This document shows, in pieces, positions 1 through 7,496 of a stretch of 23,608 nucleotides of DNA (within the stretch, counting starts at the first letter, position 1; the number at the start of each line of letters is the position of its first letter). The position numbers and the translations under genes were made by a program. Under the pieces are notes generated by a model, which was not told where the DNA came from, did not search any database, and worked only from the letters and a program-made list of their open reading frames with translations. This stretch comes from an uncultured Eubacteriales bacterium (GTDB lineage: Bacteria; Bacillota; Clostridia; Oscillospirales; QAMX01), in contig URVL01000019.1 of NCBI GenBank assembly GCA_900551265.1, positions 1-23,608 of the forward strand, in the 5' to 3' direction.

Positions 1-285
1 CGCGCCTGCGAGCTGGCGGAGTATATTATAGAAAATCGCGCGACTGTTCGCGCAGCTGCCAAACGCTTTGGAATCAGTAAGAGCACGGTACATAAGGACG
101 TAACGGAACGTTTACATGACATTGATTTGTCTCTTTATTCCAAGGTGCGTGAAATACTCATTGAAAATAAAAGCGAGCGCCATATACGCGGCGGCATGGC
201 AACCAAGCAAAAGTACGAAAATATGAACCGTATGCAAAGAAAAAAACAGACGGAAAAGATCGTTTTGCCACATTCTATTGACTAA
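1..285 (+). CDS. spoIIID: Sporulation regulator SpoIIID, C-terminal 94 residues (5' end outside window)
   Basis: An open frame runs in from base 1 to TAA at 283-285. The translation carries the SpoIIID hallmark helix-turn-helix (AAAKRFGISKSTVHKDVTERL region, about residues 19-39 of the fragment) and the basic C-terminal part with RHIRGGMATKQKY, which matches RHLRGGEATKKKY of Bacillus subtilis SpoIIID closely. The family is about 90 residues long, so probably very little or nothing beyond the start codon is missing. SpoIIID is a small DNA-binding protein that switches genes on and off in the mother cell during sporulation, within the SigE regulon. The last residues are divergent, as is usual for this family. 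The gene's presence indicates an endospore-forming lineage. Its stop codon lies inside the promoter of the next gene. Confidence 0.93.
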   Translation, partial: RACELAEYIIENRATVRAAAKRFGISKSTVHKDVTERLHDIDLSLYSKVREILIENKSERHIRGGMATKQKYENMNRMQRKKQTEKIVLPHSID

Positions 286-305
286 TCTGTCAATCATGGT
301 ATACT
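278..305 (+). promoter_or_regulatory. SigA-type promoter of metK
   Basis: The -35 box TTGACT is at 278-283 and the -10 box TATACT at 300-305, with a 16-bp spacer and an extended -10 TG at 297-298. The -35 box overlaps the last codons and stop of spoIIID, so metK can be transcribed independently of the sporulation gene before it. Confidence 0.8.
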
Positions 306-376
306 AAGAATAGCAGTAAAACAAGCGGTAACACAGCTGTGTTTTTTCTGGAATGTTTACTAAGGAGCTGTTGTTT

Positions 377-1567
377 ATGGCACATAAGCTTTTTACCTCA
401 GAATCGGTTACAGAAGGACATCCGGATAAGCTTTGCGATCAGATTTCTGATGCGATTTTGGATTCGATTATCAGCCGTGATCCGAATGCGCGGGTTGCCT
501 GTGAGACGATGGCTACGACCGGAGCGATCTTTGTCATGGGGGAGATCAGTACCGACTGTTATACGGATATTCCCGCTGTTGTACGAAAAACAGTTGAGCG
601 GACGGGATATAATAGCCCTGAGTATGGGTTTGATGCAAAATCCTGTGCAGTACTTACTTCAATAGACGAGCAGTCGCCAGATATTGCGATGGGCGTTGAT
701 GCGTCTGATGAATATAAGAAGGACGGTGCGGACGATTCCGACAGAATTGGCGCAGGTGACCAGGGCATGATGTTTGGCTATGCCTGCCGCGAGACACCGG
801 AATTGATGCCGGCGCCGCTTTCTTACGCACATCTTCTGACACGGCGTCTTGCCGATATGCGTAAGTCCGGGGAACTTTCCTATTTACGGCCGGATGGAAA
901 GGCCCAGGTTACGGTAGAGTATGATGAAAAGGAAAATCCTGTCCGAATTGAGACCGTTGTACTTTCTACACAGCATAATCCCGATGTGGATATTGAGACA
1001 TTACGCCGTGAAATCCGTGAAAAATTAATTATCCCAACGTTGCCGTCGGATATGTTGGATGAAAATACAAAATACTTGATTAATCCGACAGGCCGTTTTG
1101 TATTGGGTGGACCTGCTGCGGATTCCGGATTAACCGGGCGCAAGATTATTGTGGATACTTATGGCGGATTTTCGCACCATGGCGGCGGCGCTTTCTCCGG
1201 CAAGGATCCTACAAAGGTAGATCGCAGCGCCTCTTATATGGCGCGCTATGCGGCAAAAAATGTGGTGGCTGCCGGCCTTGCAGTTCGTTGTGAGATTGGC
1301 GTTGCGTATGCGATTGGTGTTGCGCGCCCGGTATCCATTTACGTGGACACCTTTGGAACTGGTCTTTTACCGGACGAACAGCTCGCCAGGATTGTAGAAA
1401 AGGTGTTTGATTTCCGACCGGCTGAGATTATAAAAGCGCTTGATTTACGGCGACCGATTTATACGCCGACTGCTGCGTATGGTCACTTTGGGCGTACGGA
1501 CATTGATCTTACATGGGAACACACGGATCGGATTGACATGTTAAAGGAACTGGCGGGAATAAAGTAA
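377..1567 (+). CDS. metK: S-adenosylmethionine synthetase
   Basis: MetK makes S-adenosylmethionine from methionine and ATP with release of phosphate and pyrophosphate, in the cytosol. The 396-residue product has the family landmarks: the N-terminal [22 protein letters not shown] block (ATP/methionine contacts, catalytic His), [12 protein letters not shown] near residue 112, and the glycine-rich [25 protein letters not shown] signature near residue 260-284. Length fits the family (about 380-400). I chose the ATG at 377 over the in-frame ATG at 353 because AAGGAG at 362-367 sits 9 bases upstream and because the family begins directly with a short leader before [11 protein letters not shown]. 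No SAM riboswitch is visible in the short (91-bp) gap upstream. A perfect terminator follows, so the gene appears monocistronic. Confidence 0.97.
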   Translation: MAHKLFTSESVTEGHPDKLCDQISDAILDSIISRDPNARVACETMATTGAIFVMGEISTDCYTDIPAVVRKTVERTGYNSPEYGFDAKSCAVLTSIDEQSPDIAMGVDASDEYKKDGADDSDRIGAGDQGMMFGYACRETPELMPAPLSYAHLLTRRLADMRKSGELSYLRPDGKAQVTVEYDEKENPVRIETVVLSTQHNPDVDIETLRREIREKLIIPTLPSDMLDENTKYLINPTGRFVLGGPAADSGLTGRKIIVDTYGGFSHHGGGAFSGKDPTKVDRSASYMARYAAKNVVAAGLAVRCEIGVAYAIGVARPVSIYVDTFGTGLLPDEQLARIVEKVFDFRPAEIIKALDLRRPIYTPTAAYGHFGRTDIDLTWEHTDRIDMLKELAGIK

Positions 1568-1620
1568 ACCTTAAGCGCCCTTTCGTCCTAGGTTGGCGTC
1601 GGGATAGAATGCAAATAATT

Positions 1621-1655
1621 ACGCACAGACTTCCATGGAAGTCTGTGCGTTTTTT
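1621..1655 (+). terminator. Rho-independent terminator after metK
   Basis: A 30-base perfect palindrome (arms beginning ACGCACAGACTTCC) at 1621-1650 is followed by a run of T at 1650-1655. It lies 54 bases after the metK stop. Confidence 0.93.
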
Positions 1656-1868
1656 ATCGAGAGTGTGTGATAAGGCGGATAAGCCCGACTGCGTGCATAA
1701 AAAGCACAGCGTATCTGTGCGCAGGCATTGGGGCTGCTGCTTTCAGCGGGACGCCGGAATCTTGTCGACAAATTGAGATATCAAAAAAGCAGTCTTTTTT
1801 CAGACGATCGTTTTGAGGCGTGTATTTTACTTTTCCTGAATTAAATTTTATGGAAATTTAAAAAAATA
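1656..1868. other. Intergenic stretch with small hairpins, no gene seen
   Basis: No open frame with a ribosome binding site was found on either strand between the metK terminator and the next promoter. The stretch contains a 6-bp hairpin (GCACAG 1704-1709, CTGTGC 1715-1720) that can be extended by CTGC 1689-1692 with GCAG 1721-1724, a 10-base palindrome TTGTCGACAA at 1762-1771, and a weak A/T hairpin around 1783-1800. None of these identifies a known RNA family to me. Confidence 0.5.
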
Positions 1869-1897
1869 TTGACTTTTTTTGTGGCGTAGCATATACT
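1869..1897 (+). promoter_or_regulatory. Strong SigA-type promoter of the secreted-protein gene
   Basis: TTGACT at 1869-1874 and TATACT at 1892-1897 are separated by exactly 17 bp, preceded by an A-rich tract at about 1850-1866 that could serve as an UP element. Transcription would start near 1904, giving a leader of roughly 88 bases before the GTG start at 1992. Confidence 0.85.
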
Positions 1898-1941
1898 ATT
1901 GTTGTAATCAAACGACCGTTTATGGAAAGACGGTGGGACCA

Positions 1942-1977
1942 ATGAAGTTCCGGCGCAGTTGCCGTTATTACTTTTGA
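1942..1977 (+). other. Possible 11-codon leader peptide
   Basis: Within the leader of the following gene an ATG at 1942 opens an 11-residue frame (MKFRRSCRYYF) that ends with TGA at 1975-1977, 14 bases before the GTG of the main gene. A small hairpin is possible just upstream (CCGTTT about 1916-1921 with AGACGG about 1929-1934). The ribosome binding site is weak (GGTGGGA), so translation of this peptide is uncertain. Confidence 0.2.
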
Positions 1978-1991
1978 TGGGAGGTAATATT

Positions 1992-2621
1992 GTGAAAAAG
2001 CGTTTGCTTCCCTTTGTTTTGGCGCTCCTCCTCTTAGTCGGCACTGTCAGCGCGCTCTATGCGCCTACGCAGGAGTCCTGGCAGCACTTTTCCGCTTTGG
2101 ACGCGGAAACCATACTCCGCGATGGCGTATATTCGGAAGACGGGGAAACGGTGACCTGGAACGAGATGACCTTCATAGTCGGCGATTTGCGCCGCCTGAG
2201 CTGGCATGTTGCTGAGATAAATCGCTCGAATTCTGTAATCCGGCGCGCAGGAGAGGAATACCGTCTTGTGAGCTCGAGTGTTTTTTATTCAAAGGGTGCG
2301 CAACATGTTTTGGGAAGAATTACGTTCAATCCCGGTCAGACAGGGGCTTTCCAGACTGGAGTTTCGTTTGGAATCGAAACTACGGTATCTGGCGGAGTAA
2401 ATCTTGACATTTTTAAAGCAAACGTCAGCACCGGTTATTCGCAGAGCTATATATTAGGTACTACCATTGATGTGGAAAATACGTCAAACTACCTGCGGAC
2501 CGTTGCGTTAGGCTCTGTATTTTGGGTGTACCAGTATGACGTATACGACAGCTCGGGCAATTACGAAGGCAGAGGTACAGTGTACGAGCCGTATAGCGTG
2601 TATACGTATTGGGTGAACTAA
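1992..2621 (+). CDS. Secreted protein of unknown function
   Basis: The 209-residue product starts with a classic Sec signal peptide: KKR, then a hydrophobic core (residues 5-17) and a likely cleavage after VSA at residue 21. The mature part is about 185 residues without cysteine. I do not recognise the family. Its C-terminal half is rich in Thr, Ser, Gly and aromatic residues with alternating polar/hydrophobic positions (about residues 105-160, including GVSFGIETTVSGG and NVSTGYSQSY), a pattern expected for beta-strands and seen in, among others, beta-barrel pore formers; that is only a resemblance. I chose GTG at 1992 rather than the ATG at 1959, because GGGAGG at 1979-1984 is 7 bases upstream and the longer frame would spoil the signal peptide. 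It has its own very strong promoter and a perfect terminator, so it is a monocistronic gene. Confidence 0.8.
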   Translation: MKKRLLPFVLALLLLVGTVSALYAPTQESWQHFSALDAETILRDGVYSEDGETVTWNEMTFIVGDLRRLSWHVAEINRSNSVIRRAGEEYRLVSSSVFYSKGAQHVLGRITFNPGQTGAFQTGVSFGIETTVSGGVNLDIFKANVSTGYSQSYILGTTIDVENTSNYLRTVALGSVFWVYQYDVYDSSGNYEGRGTVYEPYSVYTYWVN

Positions 2622-2645
2622 ACACATAACACATGACATAGAATG

Positions 2646-2677
2646 AAAAAACACCGCAGGAATTCCTGCGGTGTTTT
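2646..2677. terminator. Bidirectional terminator between convergent genes
   Basis: A perfect 24-base palindrome at 2651-2674 (arm ACACCGCAGGAA) is flanked by A at 2646-2650 and T at 2673-2677, so it works on either strand. It ends the secreted-protein gene on the plus strand and the eight-gene operon on the minus strand. Confidence 0.94.
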
Positions 2678-2687
2678 TATGCGGTTT

Positions 2688-3647
2688 TTACGGATTTACG
2701 ACATTTACGGGGTTACCGTCGAGGAACGCGCGGAGATTATCTACCGCGATGTTCATCAAGCGCTCGCGGCTTTCCTTGGGTGCCCAGGAGATATGCGGTG
2801 TAATCAGGCAGTTTTTCGCAGTGAGTAGGGGATTGTCGCCTCGAATTGGTTCTGTGGACACGACATCAACGGCTGCGGCTGCAACCTTACCACCATTTAA
2901 AGCATCTGCAAGATCCTGTTCGACAATCAGCGGACCGCGGGAGTTATTGAGAATGATAACGCCGTCTTTCATTTTGGCAATGGTATCGCGATTAATTATG
3001 CCCTCTGTGTCAGGGAAGAGCGGACAGTGAAGAGCAATCACATCACTCTCGCGGAAAAGTTCATCCCGTCCTACATAACGGCAGAAATCGTTTTCAAGCG
3101 CGGGGTTCTGATAGGTGTCGTTTGCTAAAACTTTCATACCAAAAGCCTGCGCCAGCCGACCGGTGGCCTGACCGATACGTCCGTAACCGATAATTCCCAT
3201 GGTTTTACCGGCAAGCTCAATAAGCGGATAATCCCAGAAACACCAGTCTTTGTTGTGCTCCCACCGACCCTCATGCACGGCGTCGGAATGGTGCTGAACA
3301 TGGTGGCAGATTTCCAAAAGCATTGCGAATGCAAACTGCGCTACACTGTCCGTACCGTAAGTCGGGATATTCGTCACGGTGATGCCATGTTCTTTGGCGG
3401 CAGCAACGTCTACAACATTATAGCCGGTTGCCAAAACTCCGACATACTTCATATGCGGACAGGCCTCAATAGTGGCGCGGGAGATGGGCGTTTTATTAGT
3501 GATGACTATTTCCGCATCACCAATACGGGAAAGTATCTGATCGGCCGGTGTGCGGTCGTAACAGGAAAACGCACCGAGGGCTTCAAATCCACCCCAGGAG
3601 AGGTCGCCGGGATTTTCTGTGTAACCATCCAGTACAACGATTTTCAT
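2688..3647 (-). CDS. D-isomer-specific 2-hydroxyacid dehydrogenase (glycerate dehydrogenase/hydroxypyruvate reductase type)
   Basis: This NAD(P)-dependent enzyme (319 residues) interconverts a 2-oxoacid and a D-2-hydroxyacid. Residues about 105-290 hold the Rossmann domain with GYGRIG (154-159) and, as the catalytic triad, Arg237 (NNSRGP), Glu266 (STEP) and His285 (TPHISW). The length is typical. The start at 3647 is preferred over the longer frame because TAAGGAGG at 3653-3660 is 5 bases upstream and the family starts with MKIVVLDG-like sequence; this ribosome binding site includes the stop codon of the gene before it. It is the last gene of the operon. Beside a TIM-barrel isomerase and a glyoxylate-carboligase-like enzyme it recalls the Gcl-Hyi-reductase trio of glyoxylate metabolism, although the reductase there is usually tartronate semialdehyde reductase (GlxR, a beta-hydroxyacid dehydrogenase), a different family. 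The substrate (hydroxypyruvate, glyoxylate or another 2-oxoacid) is inference. Confidence 0.88.
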   Translation of the reverse strand: MKIVVLDGYTENPGDLSWGGFEALGAFSCYDRTPADQILSRIGDAEIVITNKTPISRATIEACPHMKYVGVLATGYNVVDVAAAKEHGITVTNIPTYGTDSVAQFAFAMLLEICHHVQHHSDAVHEGRWEHNKDWCFWDYPLIELAGKTMGIIGYGRIGQATGRLAQAFGMKVLANDTYQNPALENDFCRYVGRDELFRESDVIALHCPLFPDTEGIINRDTIAKMKDGVIILNNSRGPLIVEQDLADALNGGKVAAAAVDVVSTEPIRGDNPLLTAKNCLITPHISWAPKESRERLMNIAVDNLRAFLDGNPVNVVNP

Positions 3648-3657
3648 ACGGGCCTCC

Positions 3658-4557
3658 TTACTCGCACAGCGCCCACGCGCGGTTGATGACACGTTTGGTA
3701 CCTGCAAGGACGATATCGGCATCTTCGTCGGCCCATGGTTTGACTTCGAAAGAGAGGACGTATGGCTCGGCGGCGTTAAAGAAGCCTTCGGTTTTTAAGA
3801 CATGGAAGAAATCTACAAGTTCCATCGTGTCATTGGCACTTTCCGGGAAGCCAAAGCGAGGATGCTGGTCGCCGTATGCCTCAGCGCCGGGCTTTACAAC
3901 CGCATTGCCGATGTGGAAGTGATTGATGTAGGGGCGCAGTGTGCGAATGACAAACTTTGTGGTCTCGTACGTTGTCGGGAAGTGGGAAAGATCAACCATC
4001 AGGCCGAAATTGTTGCACATTGTGCGCATGTCGGCGGCAAAGCGGGCAGCCAACGGCGCAGGACCAATCAGCGCGGCCTTGTCCATATCAAAATCAAAGA
4101 CTTCCAGATTAACGGTCATACCCTTCGTGGCAGCATAGTCACAGACTGCCTTAGTCGTCTTGAGAAGCTGGGCATATGCCTGTTCCTTTGTCTCAGGAGC
4201 CCACTTGCCGGCGAGGAACGCAATTCCACGTGCACCAAGGAACTCCGCCTCATCGACAGCCTCAATCAGCGTTGCCTCGGCTTTCTGACGGCCCTCTTCA
4301 TCCAGATCATTTGGATTGAGCTTTGGACCCAAAAGGCGGGGCTGTGCGCCGTAGCAAACGGTCATATGTCCCTCGTCAAGCATCTTTTTCGCTTTTGCAC
4401 GGGCTTCGTCGCTATCAAACTTACATACTTCGATTGCATCAAAGAAGTCATCGCACGCAATTTGATGGATGGAGGTGAGCACATCGCGATCTGTTGGCGG
4501 ATGGCTCATCCACTGGATTGTACCGATTTTAAAATACTTATGGATGGATTCCTGCAT
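3658..4557 (-). CDS. Sugar phosphate isomerase/epimerase (xylose-isomerase-like TIM barrel)
   Basis: The 299-residue protein fits the AP-endonuclease-2/xylose-isomerase-like TIM-barrel family, which contains hydroxypyruvate isomerase (Hyi), IolE, ketose epimerases and related enzymes that use one divalent metal. The metal-site residues can be read in order: Glu152 (NLEVFDFD), Asp189 and His192 (LMVDLSHFP), His215 (NHFHIGN), His232 (QHPRFGFP) and Glu271 (SFEVKP). ATG at 4557 follows AAAGGAG. It lies 17 bp after the carboligase-like gene and its stop is inside the ribosome binding site of the dehydrogenase gene, so the three are co-expressed and probably translationally linked. By position a hydroxypyruvate-isomerase-like step is possible, but substrate cannot be told from sequence; the protein is longer than typical Hyi (about 258 residues). 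Confidence 0.85.
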   Translation of the reverse strand: MQESIHKYFKIGTIQWMSHPPTDRDVLTSIHQIACDDFFDAIEVCKFDSDEARAKAKKMLDEGHMTVCYGAQPRLLGPKLNPNDLDEEGRQKAEATLIEAVDEAEFLGARGIAFLAGKWAPETKEQAYAQLLKTTKAVCDYAATKGMTVNLEVFDFDMDKAALIGPAPLAARFAADMRTMCNNFGLMVDLSHFPTTYETTKFVIRTLRPYINHFHIGNAVVKPGAEAYGDQHPRFGFPESANDTMELVDFFHVLKTEGFFNAAEPYVLSFEVKPWADEDADIVLAGTKRVINRAWALCE

Positions 4558-4574
4558 AATGTGGCTCCTTTCAA

Positions 4575-6236
4575 TTAATAAACGAACTCGCGGACATTTG
4601 CCAGGCTGCTACCCATCGAACAATCGACATTCGGATCACAAATCACATCAATAACGGCGGGTTTCCCACTCTCCTGAGCACGCTTCAGCGCCGCGCCGAT
4701 CTCATTCGGATCAAAGACACGCTCTGCATAGCAACCGAGTCCCTGACCGACCTTTACATAGTCGATAATATCCTGGTTTTGATTTTCCGACATTTCAACT
4801 GCATACTCGTATCCGTAAGCATACTTCTGGTTTTGACGGATCAATCCGAGATAGGCATTGTTGACAACTACAACGATGACCGGGACCTTATTCTTTGCAC
4901 AGACGGCGAGTTCCTGCACATGGAAGGTGAAACCAAAGTCACCCATAACGGCGACAGACTGTTTCCCCGTTGCAATGGCGGCTCCAAACGCGGCGGGAAT
5001 GTCATAACCAAGGCAGCCTGCGCCACCGGAAGGAAGATAATTACGCGGAACATTTGTCTCTTGAAGCTGACCGGACCAGATCTGCGTGATGCCACAGCCG
5101 GTTGTAAAGATGGCATTATCGCCAAAATAGCGGTTAAGTTCCGCCATGACACGATGTGGATTAATAGGCTGGCAGTCGTAGTCGGTTTTACGGGCGAGTT
5201 GCTTCCGCAGCGCGGGAACGTCAATATCCCACTCGGATTTTTTGGCCCTGCTGGCCTCGGTGAGCAATGCGTGGATAGCTTTTCCGGCATCTGCCACGAT
5301 GCCAAGATCCGGCTCAAAAATTTTGCCGATCTCTGAAGGTTCAATATTAATGTGAATAAACTTGCGGTTTCCACGGTAAACATTGATATCGCCCGTATGG
5401 CGGTCAGTGAAGCGGCAACCAATACCGAGCACAAGGTCGGACTCCAGGAATACGTGGTTACCAATTGGCTGACCGACCTGAATACCACAGTGGCCGGCAT
5501 TCAGCGGATGATCGATCGGGATACCGCCCTTGGCCATATATGTGGTGATAACCGGCATATTGAGCGTTTCAGCGAGCTTAACGCATTCTTTCTCTGCACC
5601 GGCAAGGATTACGCCGCCGCCCATAAGTAGCAGGGGCTTTTTTGCCGCAGAAATCATATCGAGAGCCTGACGGATCTTATCCATATCTGGCGCAGGAACG
5701 TCATAGGAAGCAGGAACATAGGTGTCGGGGTCATAATCAATGTCCGCATTTTGTACATCAAGCGGAAGATCAATAAGTACGGGACCGGGCTTGCCGGAAC
5801 GTGCGGTCAGGAATGCTTCCCGCATGATTTCCGGAACCTTTTCCGGTTCGGTAATCTGCCAGGTGCGTTTGGCAACAGGAGCGGCGATTTTGGCGATGTC
5901 GACGCACTGGAAAGCATCGAGGCCGAGCTGCGCACGCACAGCCTGCCCCGTAATGGCAAGAACCGGAATAGAGTCGATGTTACAGGTATAAATACCCGTT
6001 ACAAAGTTTGTGGCGCCAGGGCCAGAGGTACAGAGCGCAACCGCCATGCGGCCGGATGCACGAAAATAACCGCCGGCTGCGTGGACACAGCACTCTTCGT
6101 GGCGGTGCGTATAATGGCGGATTTTGCTTTCTGCCATATACTTGTAAAGACCGTTGATGCCCGCGCCAGGGATACCAAAAGCATCGGTAATGCCTTCGCG
6201 CTCGAGAATCTTTACGATTACCTGTGATACATTCAT
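4575..6236 (-). CDS. ThDP-dependent carboligase, glyoxylate-carboligase-like
   Basis: The 553-residue protein has the three domains of the acetolactate synthase/pyruvate oxidase superfamily: an N-terminal PYR domain (about 1-165), a central domain (about 190-330) with HTGDINVY, and a C-terminal ThDP-binding PP domain with the GDF...NN motif (432-460). Over its length it is closest to Escherichia coli glyoxylate carboligase Gcl: ITGQAVRAQL (95-104), VVNNAYLGLIRQNQ (457-470) and the ending CSMGSSLANVREF (539-551) resemble the matching Gcl segments. However, residue 47 (RHEECC) is Glu, where Gcl has Val51 in place of the usual catalytic Glu. It may therefore not be a true Gcl. The ribosome binding site AGGAGG is 11 bases upstream of the ATG at 6236. 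It lies 31 bp after a sugar-acid dehydratase gene. Expected cofactors: ThDP, Mg2+, perhaps FAD. Confidence 0.85.
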   Translation of the reverse strand: MNVSQVIVKILEREGITDAFGIPGAGINGLYKYMAESKIRHYTHRHEECCVHAAGGYFRASGRMAVALCTSGPGATNFVTGIYTCNIDSIPVLAITGQAVRAQLGLDAFQCVDIAKIAAPVAKRTWQITEPEKVPEIMREAFLTARSGKPGPVLIDLPLDVQNADIDYDPDTYVPASYDVPAPDMDKIRQALDMISAAKKPLLLMGGGVILAGAEKECVKLAETLNMPVITTYMAKGGIPIDHPLNAGHCGIQVGQPIGNHVFLESDLVLGIGCRFTDRHTGDINVYRGNRKFIHINIEPSEIGKIFEPDLGIVADAGKAIHALLTEASRAKKSEWDIDVPALRKQLARKTDYDCQPINPHRVMAELNRYFGDNAIFTTGCGITQIWSGQLQETNVPRNYLPSGGAGCLGYDIPAAFGAAIATGKQSVAVMGDFGFTFHVQELAVCAKNKVPVIVVVVNNAYLGLIRQNQKYAYGYEYAVEMSENQNQDIIDYVKVGQGLGCYAERVFDPNEIGAALKRAQESGKPAVIDVICDPNVDCSMGSSLANVREFVY

Positions 6237-6267
6237 CTTTGTTTTGTCCTCCTAAAAAATCTCTATC

Positions 6268-7482
6268 TTAAAACGCAAACTCATGAATGACTTCACGTTT
6301 TTCGACAATATCCCAGTTGATATCTTCGCCAATGCCAGGCGTCTCGTTTAATAGAAGCCGGCCTGCTTTCAACGGCTGATATTGATAAAAACAGGTTTTG
6401 TGATAACTGGCAATGAGCAGATACTCTACATACGGGCAGACGTCCGGCGGCATGGATGCCACAACATGCATGGAAGGAAGAATCAGGTGCCCATGCGGCA
6501 GGAGCTGAACGCCGTATATCTCACATAAATCTGCAATTCGAAGCGCTTCTGTGAGACCGCCGCACCATTCGGGATCTGACTGAAGGTAATGTAAAACATT
6601 GTCCTTTAAATATTGGTTGACCTGCATTCTGGAATAGAAATGTTCGCCGGCGGCCAATGGCACCGGACTCTCCTGCGAAAGCCTGCGGTAAGCTTCCAAC
6701 ATATGCGGACGGAAGATCTCCTCCACAAATTTGGGACGAAGTGGCGCCAATTCACGCAACATATCAAGTGCATAAGCATAATCCCAGCTCATAAAGCAGT
6801 CGAACATAATAGGATAATCCGGTCCCACGGTTTCACGGACGGCCTGCGCCATCGCCAGATTCTTTTTCATGCCATCCACGCCGGAACTGGGTCCAAACGG
6901 GAAAAACCATTTCTGCGCGGTAAATCCAAGATTCATAATTTCACGCGCACGCGTATGCACTGCTTCTGGTTCCGGAGAGAAACCAAGCGCACTGCAATAG
7001 GGCGTCAGGTCCTTTCTTCCTCCGCCAAGCAGCTTATAAACGGGCTGCCCAAGAATTTTGCCTTTGAGATCCCAAAGTGCAATATCGACGGCACTGATGG
7101 CACAAAGCATCATACCGGTGGAGGCATGGCGCTCAAAGCGCGACATAACGTCCCATAAAAAACGGATTTCAAGGGGATCACGGCCAATCAAATGACTGCT
7201 TAACCCTTCCATAATAATCAGTTGCTGGGCATGGTATTCGATGGGCCCGTGCCAGCCCTCCAGTCCTTCATCCGTCTCAATCACAACGAAAGGTGCGGTA
7301 TACTTGCCTTTTTCCTTCTGATTGTTTTTTCCTCGATCGCCCCTGGTAGAAGGTTGTCTCCCGGCCCCCATTGCTGCATACTCCGAATAAACGTCCAGCA
7401 TATTTGCCTGACGCGCTTCCGTCTGATAAACAGGGGAGTCGGTAGTTGTAAGATGTTCAATACGTAATCCCGTTATTTTCAT
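6268..7482 (-). CDS. Acid-sugar dehydratase, enolase superfamily (copy 2, RhmD-like)
   Basis: The 404-residue protein belongs to the mandelate racemase/muconate lactonizing part of the enolase superfamily. These enzymes abstract the proton next to a carboxylate and, in this branch, dehydrate a sugar acid to a 2-keto-3-deoxy acid. Metal ligands are visible as Asp228 (MFDCF), Glu254 (FVEEI) and Glu280 (AGEHF); the His330 (LPHGH)-Asp303 (QSDPEW) dyad and His281 complete the L-rhamnonate-dehydratase-like site, at almost the same numbering as in Escherichia coli RhmD. A stretch at about 32-60 is an insertion that differs between the two copies. ATG at 7482 follows AGGAGT; the gap to copy 1 is 14 bp. 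Substrate is not known; similarity points to an aldonate such as a deoxy- or hexonate. Confidence 0.88.
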   Translation of the reverse strand: MKITGLRIEHLTTTDSPVYQTEARQANMLDVYSEYAAMGAGRQPSTRGDRGKNNQKEKGKYTAPFVVIETDEGLEGWHGPIEYHAQQLIIMEGLSSHLIGRDPLEIRFLWDVMSRFERHASTGMMLCAISAVDIALWDLKGKILGQPVYKLLGGGRKDLTPYCSALGFSPEPEAVHTRAREIMNLGFTAQKWFFPFGPSSGVDGMKKNLAMAQAVRETVGPDYPIMFDCFMSWDYAYALDMLRELAPLRPKFVEEIFRPHMLEAYRRLSQESPVPLAAGEHFYSRMQVNQYLKDNVLHYLQSDPEWCGGLTEALRIADLCEIYGVQLLPHGHLILPSMHVVASMPPDVCPYVEYLLIASYHKTCFYQYQPLKAGRLLLNETPGIGEDINWDIVEKREVIHEFAF

Positions 7483-7496
7483 GAAATGAACTCCTG

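Noticed and set aside
286..376. SAM riboswitch before metK
   Set aside because: The gap is only 91 bases with the promoter at its start; no SAM-I/S-box or SAM-II-like core and no terminator hairpin before metK.
1992..2621. Pore-forming toxin of the aerolysin type
   Set aside because: The beta-rich alternating pattern is suggestive, but no diagnostic motif was found and the protein is short; left as unknown.
3802..4578. Plus-strand open frame of 258 codons opposite the TIM-barrel isomerase gene
   Set aside because: It is antisense to a gene with full catalytic motifs, has no plausible ribosome binding site and its translation shows no domain; a shadow frame.
4779..5336. Plus-strand open frame of 185 codons opposite the carboligase-like gene
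   Set aside because: Antisense to a well-conserved ThDP enzyme region; low-information translation, no initiation signal.
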